Assembly: GCF_002162375.1 (NCBI RefSeq) | Contig: NZ_CP021425.1 | Location: forward strand, 4,853,001 to 4,917,000 | Source: Oleiphilus messinensis | GTDB lineage: Bacteria; Pseudomonadota; Gammaproteobacteria; Pseudomonadales; Oleiphilaceae | Direction: 5' to 3' | DNA length: 64,000 nt | Shown here: positions 59,113-64,000 of the stretch, one piece after another | How positions within the stretch are numbered: the first letter of the stretch is position 1 | Layout of the letters: each line of letters opens with the position of its first letter | Translations under genes and position numbers: made by a program | Notes under the pieces: generated by a model | What the model was told of the DNA's origin: nothing | Databases searched by the model: none | What the model saw: the letters and a program-made list of their open reading frames with translations, nothing else

Positions 59113-59187
59113 TGCTAACTGATGCACTGTGTTGCATAATCCGCCGTTTGGAACTTACGGATTTATGGATGGCTGTATTTGTTACTC
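59113..59187 (-). other. Candidate attC of the DUF4279 cassette
   Basis: R'' candidate GAGTAAC (59181-59187) overlaps the DUF4279 stop and differs by one base from the expected complement of the cassette start core GTTACAC (59625-59631). An inner stem ATAAATCCG/CGGATTAT with one extra A, and GTTAGCA at 59113-59119 as R', complete a weak attC. Confidence 0.45.
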
Positions 59188-59602
59188 AATCTGCCTCGTC
59201 AGGGCCATAAATATCTAGATCAAGCAGGATATTTCTTTCGCCTAGTTTTTGTAATGACTCAGGGCTTAAACTTATACCTTCCATATCACTTTCCATGAAA
59301 ATGCCACAATACAAATCTATTTTGTAGTTGTCGGCCAGCTCCTGCCATGCATCGAGATTATTCGTTAGCTGATCCAATATTTCGGAAACCTGATAATCCA
59401 GATCACCGGGTTCTTGCTCTGTTGCACTTAATCGCCACATACCAAATTTTGCCACACGTGCCTTGCCAGAAGGTGTTTTTATTTCTTCTCCGCGCATCTG
59501 TGCATGGGTAGGGAAACCACCTAGCGAATTGGTGATATCTTCAGGCAATAGGTCATCCCCTGAGACTCTCAATGTAGCTTTAGTTCGACCTATTACTGCC
59601 AT
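59186..59602 (-). CDS. DUF4279 domain-containing protein (integron cassette)
   Basis: 138 residues: AVIGRTKATLRVSGDDLLPEDITNSLGGFPTHAQMRGEEI, GMWRLSATEQEPGDLDYQVSEIL, WQELADNYKIDLYCGIFMES and GLSLSPESLQKLGERNI-like end, matching DUF4279. Such proteins are frequent integron-cassette cargo. Function unknown. Cassette starts at core GTTACAC 59625-59631. Confidence 0.8.
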   Translation of the reverse strand: MAVIGRTKATLRVSGDDLLPEDITNSLGGFPTHAQMRGEEIKTPSGKARVAKFGMWRLSATEQEPGDLDYQVSEILDQLTNNLDAWQELADNYKIDLYCGIFMESDMEGISLSPESLQKLGERNILLDLDIYGPDEAD

Positions 59603-59624
59603 TTAGAAATTGCTCATATTTGAT

Positions 59625-59723
59625 GTGTAACGCCGCCATAAACAGATGCCGAAGCATCGCGTAGGCAGTCCGGTGGAGACCGCGCTTTTTGCGGCCGGAA
59701 CGAATTTAATGGCCTTGTTACGT
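59625..59723 (-). other. attC site (about 99 bp) of the membrane-protein cassette
   Basis: Minus strand: R'' ACGTAAC (59717-59723) overlapping the gene stop, arm GGCCATTAAA, central GTTCCGGCC...GGTCTCCACCGGAC, arm TTTATGGC with one extrahelical T opposite, and R' GTTACAC (59625-59631). Long, VCR-like organisation. Confidence 0.75.
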
Positions 59724-60248
59724 TGCATTGGCACGATCCTGAAGATTGAAAAATAGCACCAAGTTTCGCGCTGTTGTTACATTACCGTAGTAAGGATTAT
59801 TTTCGGGGTCATCAAGACTTCGGCCAGTGCGTTGCGCTATTTCCTCAACTAAATCTAGATCGAGATCATCCTCATCAAGCAGCAAGGTATCAAAGAGACT
59901 ATCAGAAGCCTTAATTGGCACACTTTGCCTAGTGGGTAGTGCAGCCTGAAGTTGCTCATAGACAGCTCGAATGACCCAGGTATCTACAACCTTCGGGTCA
60001 AACTCTCTCGCAAATTCGCAGATGGATAGCCCTTCACGCTCTTTGCACAACCTTAAAAAATGCCTTTCCACTCTGGGTTGTTCAATTGCGCCCCAAACAA
60101 CTACCAACAGAGCTATCCCCACAAGGACTACCAGATACCAAGGCTGATAGATAACGATAGCTGCAGCAATAAAGAGTAAGGAAAATAGGAGTGGCTTACT
60201 GGCTTTCCTTGGCTCGTACTTAGGCATAAATCGTGATGCTTGCTTCAT
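59718..60248 (-). CDS. Cassette-encoded membrane protein, unknown function
   Basis: 176 residues. Two closely spaced N-terminal membrane helices (PLLFSLLFIAAAIVIYQPWYL, VVLVGIALLVVVWG) are followed by an approx. 115-residue cytosolic domain (ICEFAREFDPKVVDTWVIRAVYEQLQ, acidic LDEDDLDLDLVEEIAQRTGR) ending YYGNVTTARNLVLFFNLQ. AAGGTGAGG precedes the ATG. It occupies a complete cassette: start core GTTACGT (60262-60268) exactly complements its R'' ACGTAAC. Family not recognised with certainty. Confidence 0.78.
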   Translation of the reverse strand: MKQASRFMPKYEPRKASKPLLFSLLFIAAAIVIYQPWYLVVLVGIALLVVVWGAIEQPRVERHFLRLCKEREGLSICEFAREFDPKVVDTWVIRAVYEQLQAALPTRQSVPIKASDSLFDTLLLDEDDLDLDLVEEIAQRTGRSLDDPENNPYYGNVTTARNLVLFFNLQDRANAT

Positions 60249-60261
60249 ACCTCACCTTGCA

Positions 60262-60268
60262 ACGTAAC
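60262..60268 (-). other. Cassette start core GTTACGT
   Basis: Exact reverse complement of the R'' box ACGTAAC at 59717-59723, as expected when a circular cassette linearises at its attC. It directly abuts the IS1182 end at 60269. Confidence 0.75.
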
Positions 60269-60694
60269 GGGGCTGTAGAAAAAGCCAATCATGACCCGAT
60301 ATCCACACACCTCAAATCTGGTTTCATTCCCTTAACCATTGGCCATATTTTATCCGCTGGCAAGTTATTTATTTCGTTATTTCAATTTCGTGAGATCAAT
60401 CGCTCTATATCCTAGATAACAGGCTGGTTTCGAGCTACCCGCACTCATGCTTATACCGTCTGTCACGCTGCAATATCCCCATAATTCAATACTTTCTCGA
60501 TATTATGAACCATACAATACAACTGCCATTGACCTTGAACCTTCGCTTTCCCTCTCAGGCTAAAGCGGTTTAATTTTTTGGTGGTACCAATATTGCCAAA
60601 AACAGATTCTACAACGGACATCCGGTGACTGTAGATTTGCATCCCCACATCACTATCAACCCTGCGCTTCATCCAGTCGGTATAGTTGGGCTTG
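60269..60694 (-). mobile_element. IS1182-family fragment B, right end and transposase C-terminus
   Basis: Starts with GGGGCTGTAGAAAAAGCC at the cassette core and contains the transposase end (60463-60672 reads RVDSDVGMQIYSHRMSVVES and LRGKAKVQGQWQLYCMVHNI). It is cut at 60694 by the IS3 element and resumes for a few bases at 61958. No left end found. Confidence 0.82.
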
Positions 60695-60725
60695 TGACGT
60701 GGTCAAGCAAAATTGTACAACCCAG

Positions 60726-61571
60726 TTAAGCTACTTTTCTTAATTCAACCATTTCTTTTTCAAACTGTACCGGACTTCTGTAATCGAGGTACGAATGCAG
60801 CCGCTCATTGTTATAAAACACAGAAATATATTCCAGGATGTCCCGCTGAGCTTCAGCTCTTGTTTGATAGCTTTTCCACTGAACTCGCTCCTGCTTTAAA
60901 GTGCCAAAGAAACTTTCAACGACGGCATTATCCCAGCAGTCACCCTTCTTACTCATGCTGCCTTTAAAACCATGTAGTTTAAGAAGTTTTCTAAAATCCC
61001 TGCTGGCATACTGTGAGCCGCGATCAGAGTGGTGTATTAGCCCAGCTTCAGGGCGACGCTGCCAAACTGCCATTTTGAGCGCATCACAAACCATTTGCGC
61101 TTTCATGCGTGAGCTCATATTCCATCCAACTACTTTTCTAGAGTAAAGATCTATCACTACCGCTAAATACAACCAACCTTCCTGTGTCCAGACGTATGTG
61201 ATATCGGACGCATAGACCTGGTCAGGCTGCTCAACAGCAAACTCACGATCGAGAAGATTATCGAAAACCGGCTGCTTATGGTTGCTGTTTGTCGTTACTT
61301 TGTATTTCTTCTTGTGTTTGACTTTTATTCCCGCTTCTTTCATCAGTTTTCTGGTTTTGTTCCGGCCAACCGGGTAACCCAAAACATTTAATGCTGTTTT
61401 CATCCTGCGATAGCCATAGGTATCATCACTTGATTTGGCTATATCTTGTATCCACTCAATCATCTCCGAATGAGTCGGATCATCAGGTTTATTGTCTTGA
61501 CGCTGTAAATAGCTGTAATAGCCTGAGCGCGTTACACCCAATTGCTGGCACATAATGCCAACGGGCCACAC
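60726..61571 (-). CDS. IS3-family transposase OrfB (DDE integrase core)
   Basis: 281 residues with HTH_21-like start ([19 protein letters not shown]) and the rve integrase core: [20 protein letters not shown] (first Asp), [11 protein letters not shown] (second Asp), and [18 protein letters not shown] (Glu), the DDE triad. It is in the -1 frame relative to orfA and would be made as OrfAB after slippage at the A7 run 61634-61640; the GTG at 61571 is only the first possible separate start. Confidence 0.93.
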   Translation of the reverse strand: MWPVGIMCQQLGVTRSGYYSYLQRQDNKPDDPTHSEMIEWIQDIAKSSDDTYGYRRMKTALNVLGYPVGRNKTRKLMKEAGIKVKHKKKYKVTTNSNHKQPVFDNLLDREFAVEQPDQVYASDITYVWTQEGWLYLAVVIDLYSRKVVGWNMSSRMKAQMVCDALKMAVWQRRPEAGLIHHSDRGSQYASRDFRKLLKLHGFKGSMSKKGDCWDNAVVESFFGTLKQERVQWKSYQTRAEAQRDILEYISVFYNNERLHSYLDYRSPVQFEKEMVELRKVA

Positions 61572-61600
61572 CTTTTTATGCTGGGTGATGAAAGCGTATT

Positions 61601-61894
61601 TTACTTTGCTTCCGTGGCAAAAAAGGTGGCCGCTTTTTTTAATATATCGCGCTCCATCTTTAGTCGTTTGTTTTCTTCTCGCAAACGACGAAGCTCTTCC
61701 TGCTCAGGCGTCAGTTTTCCATTTCCACGAAACGCATGACCGTCATCATTTTCATGCTCTTTAATCCAACGTCCAAGCACATTTGGATTAATGCCAAGAT
61801 TTCTTGCCGCTTCTGCCTTCGAATAGCCTTGATCTATTACCAAGCTAATCGCATCTAATTTAAATTCTTTTGAGTACTTCTTTCTTACAGCCAT
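61601..61894 (-). CDS. IS3-family transposase OrfA
   Basis: 97 residues: [43 protein letters not shown] (helix-turn-helix) and a leucine-zipper-like [28 protein letters not shown]. Near its end the minus strand has TTAAAAAAAGC, a canonical A6G-type slippery site for -1 frameshifting into orfB. Confidence 0.92.
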   Translation of the reverse strand: MAVRKKYSKEFKLDAISLVIDQGYSKAEAARNLGINPNVLGRWIKEHENDDGHAFRGNGKLTPEQEELRRLREENKRLKMERDILKKAATFFATEAK

Positions 61895-61974
61895 TTTTCA
61901 CTCCAGTTTTGAGGATTATCTCTTAACTGGTGTGTACAAATCTATTAGACCACGTCATTGCGCTTGTCTGAAAT

Positions 61975-62388
<414 letters not shown>

Positions 62389-62395
62389 GTTATAC
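62389..62395 (-). other. attC R'' box GTATAAC of the 62.4-kb cassette
   Basis: Minus strand GTATAAC is the exact complement of that cassette's start core GTTATAC (62758-62764). The remainder of this attC has been displaced by the IS110 remnant. Confidence 0.72.
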
Positions 62396-62401
62396 GCTTT
62401 T

Positions 62402-62740
62402 TCACATGATCGGCCCTGTTAGAGTCGGTATGTATAAAATCACAATAGCTACTAAGAAAATTAGGAAAGCCAAAGCAATATTATATTTAAAAACTTTCTT
62501 AAAGTTCTCTCTATTCCCACCTGGAACCCAATAAAACATAATTTCGTGAAATACATAAAAAATTGGTAAGTAGTAATAATTCTTCAAAAGGATCTCTGTT
62601 GCTACCGGCAGGTCTGTACCAAATCCATTAAACAGATCTTTAAATTGAGGAATTAAGAATATTAAAACTCCATATGGAACCAAAAACAAAAGACGTAATA
62701 GACGTCTAAATACGAGAGTTCTCATCGTTAATTCTTGCAT
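62402..62740 (-). CDS. Cassette-encoded small membrane protein
   Basis: 112 residues with three hydrophobic segments (LLFLVPYGVLIFLIP, YYYLPIFYVFHEIMFYWVP, and YNIALAFLIFLVAIVILYIP). No recognised domain. It fills a complete integron cassette (62389-62764). Possibly starts at MRTLVFRR, five codons in. Function unknown. Confidence 0.7.
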   Translation of the reverse strand: MQELTMRTLVFRRLLRLLFLVPYGVLIFLIPQFKDLFNGFGTDLPVATEILLKNYYYLPIFYVFHEIMFYWVPGGNRENFKKVFKYNIALAFLIFLVAIVILYIPTLTGPIM

Positions 62741-62757
62741 TTAGATTCCCCTAATAC

Positions 62758-62813
62758 GTATAACGCCTGTGTAATTTGCGCCGCCAGGCGTCAAATTGAC
62801 ACACTTGTTAACT
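62758..62813 (-). other. attC site (56 bp) of the SUFU cassette
   Basis: Minus strand: R'' AGTTAAC, arm AAGTGTGTCAATTTG, spacer with GACGCC/GGCG, arm CAAATTACACA lacking one base, R' GTTATAC. The single unpaired base in otherwise perfect arms is the extrahelical base that sets integrase strand choice. Confidence 0.85.
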
Positions 62814-63458
62814 GATTCTCTCCAAATCCGTCAACAAAAGCGGATTAATTTGTTTAGCGTTTTCTAGTAGAGCTTCAGCAGTGCTGCCTGATTCCTTTAA
62901 AGCAGATAACTCTGCATCAGTTATTCCATACATTTGAAGGAACTGAAGATGGCCATGGGGAGTGTCTATTTCTCCAAGCTCTGGATCCAAGGCGAATGCT
63001 ATCCCTGTAATTTTTGTATCTGATTTTAACCTTATTGGGCCATTAGCTGGCATATAGTGACCGGGCTCAAACCATTTACCAGACTTGAATACATACCTTG
63101 CAATATTTTGTATCAAGTGAAACACCCATGTTGGACCATCTTCATCCAAGTGAAATGGCTTTAGTCGAAAAGTTAGCTCAAAACCAAACTTGCTAAAGTC
63201 TTCCCCAACGGATTCTTCGTCATAATAAAGATTAGAAAACCCATAGGTGACAAAGTGATAATATCTTTCACCATTACGCTCAACCTCATAAAAGCTGATA
63301 CCGTCGATCGGATCACTTCCTCCAACGGCATAATGCGGTGTGGCAGCCCAATGTTTTGGCTTTTGGTCCGGATATAATTTTTCTACGACCTCATCAATAG
63401 CCAACCATCCCGGTGCATCATCTTCCGTAAACTTTTCCTTGTACTCTTCTAAATTCAC
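62808..63458 (-). CDS. Suppressor-of-fused (SUFU) domain protein, integron cassette
   Basis: 216 residues: HWAATPHYAVGGSDPIDGISFYEVERNGERYYHFVTYGFSNL, then GFELTFRLKPF, WVFHLIQNIARYVFKSGKWFEPGHY and LQFLQMYGITDAEL match the bacterial SUFU domain. Bacterial SUFU proteins are proposed immunity proteins for polymorphic toxins; no toxin is adjacent. TAA overlaps the attC R''. The cassette starts at GTTAACT (63475-63481), complement of its R'' AGTTAAC. Confidence 0.87.
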   Translation of the reverse strand: MNLEEYKEKFTEDDAPGWLAIDEVVEKLYPDQKPKHWAATPHYAVGGSDPIDGISFYEVERNGERYYHFVTYGFSNLYYDEESVGEDFSKFGFELTFRLKPFHLDEDGPTWVFHLIQNIARYVFKSGKWFEPGHYMPANGPIRLKSDTKITGIAFALDPELGEIDTPHGHLQFLQMYGITDAELSALKESGSTAEALLENAKQINPLLLTDLERIS

Positions 63459-63474
63459 TAAGCCTACCTATACC

Positions 63475-63481
63475 AGTTAAC
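63475..63481 (-). other. Cassette start core GTTAACT of the SUFU cassette
   Basis: Exact complement of R'' AGTTAAC at 62807-62813. Directly abuts the IS1182 end that begins at 63482. Confidence 0.78.
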
Positions 63482-64000
63482 GAGGCTGTAGAAAAAGCCC
63501 ATCAAGACCCAATATCCACAAACCTCAAATTTAATTTCTATCCATTCACCATTGGCTATGATTTATCCGCTGGCAAGTTATTTATTTCGTTATTTCAATT
63601 TCGTGCGATCAATCGTTCTTTATCCGAGCCTACAGGGGCCTGCTTCGAGCCACCCGGACTCATGCTTATACCGCCTGTCACGCTGCAATATCCCCATAAT
63701 TCAATACTTTCTCGATATTATGAACCATACAATACAACTGCCATTGGCCTTGAACCTTCGCTTTCCCTCTCAGGCTAAAGCGATTTAACTTTTTCGCAGT
63801 GCCAATATTGCCAAACACCGGTTCCACGACTGACACCATGTTGTATATTTGTTTTCCGACATCACTGTCGACACGGTGCTTCATCCAATCGGTATAACTT
63901 GGCTTGCGCTTATCCGGCAAGATAAAAGTGACGACTCTTCCATGTCCTTTATTGCTCTTTGCTGACTCAGGGTTCTTCATGCATGCCTGGTTTAAAGGGC
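63482..64000 (-). mobile_element. IS1182-family element C, right end and partial transposase (continues past window)
   Basis: Begins GAGGCTGTAGAAAAAGCC at the cassette core. The transposase C-terminus (63678 onward) reads MKNPESAKSNKGHGRVVTFI, KRKPSYTDWMKHRVDSDVGK, VEPVFGNIGTAKKLNRFSLRGK and QLYCMVHNIEKVLNYGDIAA, the best preserved of the four copies; it lacks three or so residues (IYSHRM reads IYNMV), a small internal deletion. Runs off the right edge, so integrity is unknown. Confidence 0.85.

Larger units (their letters stand above)
60695..61957 (-). mobile_element. Complete IS3-family insertion sequence
   Basis: 1263 bp bounded by 33-bp imperfect inverted repeats that start TGACGTGGTC at both ends and a 3-bp target duplication (TTG at 60692-60694 and 61958-61960). 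Contains orfA and orfB with a programmed frameshift. The target is the IS1182 transposase of fragment B, so it inserted later. Probably intact. Confidence 0.92.

Overview
The window is a chromosomal stretch from a gammaproteobacterium. The conserved blocks thrS-infC-rpmI-rplT, groES-groEL, purE-purK, nadK, pepN, yajQ, fadH and an Fe superoxide dismutase, plus type II secretion genes and several acyl-CoA dehydrogenases, suggest a marine, lipid- or hydrocarbon-using relative of Pseudomonadales/Oceanospirillales (a Ketobacter/Alcanivorax/Marinobacter-like organism is a guess, not shown). No ribosomal RNA, prophage or CRISPR array is visible.

Regions. 1-2.9 kb: translation operon on the minus strand with an AUU-initiated infC. 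3.2-7.7 kb: an orphan ParA ATPase and a TAXI-type TRAP transporter. 8-13.5 kb: RND permease, YCF48/BNR repeat protein and DUF1329 protein, a recurring envelope-export trio. 13.8-24.4 kb: housekeeping and conserved unknown genes (pepN, DUF2797, DUF1315, rhomboid, phosphoesterase, nadK, DUF1853, PLP desulfhydrase, coiled-coil protein). 24.6-28 kb: fadH with a divergent AraC regulator and a 28-residue acidic microprotein. 28.4-29.3 kb: three tandem tRNA-Val/tRNA-Asp pairs. 29.4-34.7 kb: gloA, a lipoprotein, and a pair formed by a chemoreceptor-tip-like helical protein and a di-iron ODP/FprA-type protein, then an acyl-CoA dehydrogenase and a membrane coiled-coil protein. 34.9-44.4 kb: purEK, sodB, gspN-gspC-gspD, groESL behind a clear sigma-32 promoter, fxsA. 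44.6-54.6 kb: SDR, alkyltransferase-like protein, AmpG-like MFS, yajQ, a three-gene signalling cluster (degenerate-GGDEF response regulator, TPR response regulator, histidine kinase), two acyl-CoA dehydrogenases.

54.9-64 kb is an accessory region and the most interesting part. It is a minus-strand integron gene-cassette array without an integrase in view. Three cassettes (62.8-63.5, 62.4-62.76 and 59.7-60.27 kb) each start with a GTTRRRY core that is exactly complementary to the RYYYAAC box at their own 3' end, the hallmark of circularised integron cassettes, and three attC-like stem structures can be folded. Cargo is a SUFU-domain protein, a DUF4279 protein, two small membrane proteins, a ParDE-type pair, a PIN/Phd pair and a reversed, shortened CcdB. 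The array has been broken up by insertions aimed at attC: IS1182-family fragments (three right ends stop exactly at the GTTRRRY core), IS110/IS1111-type remnants, a group II intron 3' remnant, a Y1 transposase remnant and one apparently intact IS3-family element with a 3-bp target duplication, nested inside an IS1182 copy.

The best candidates for undescribed biology are the attC-targeting behaviour of the IS1182 element, the uncharacterised cassette proteins, and the stand-alone ODP plus chemoreceptor-tip pair at 31.3-32.6 kb.
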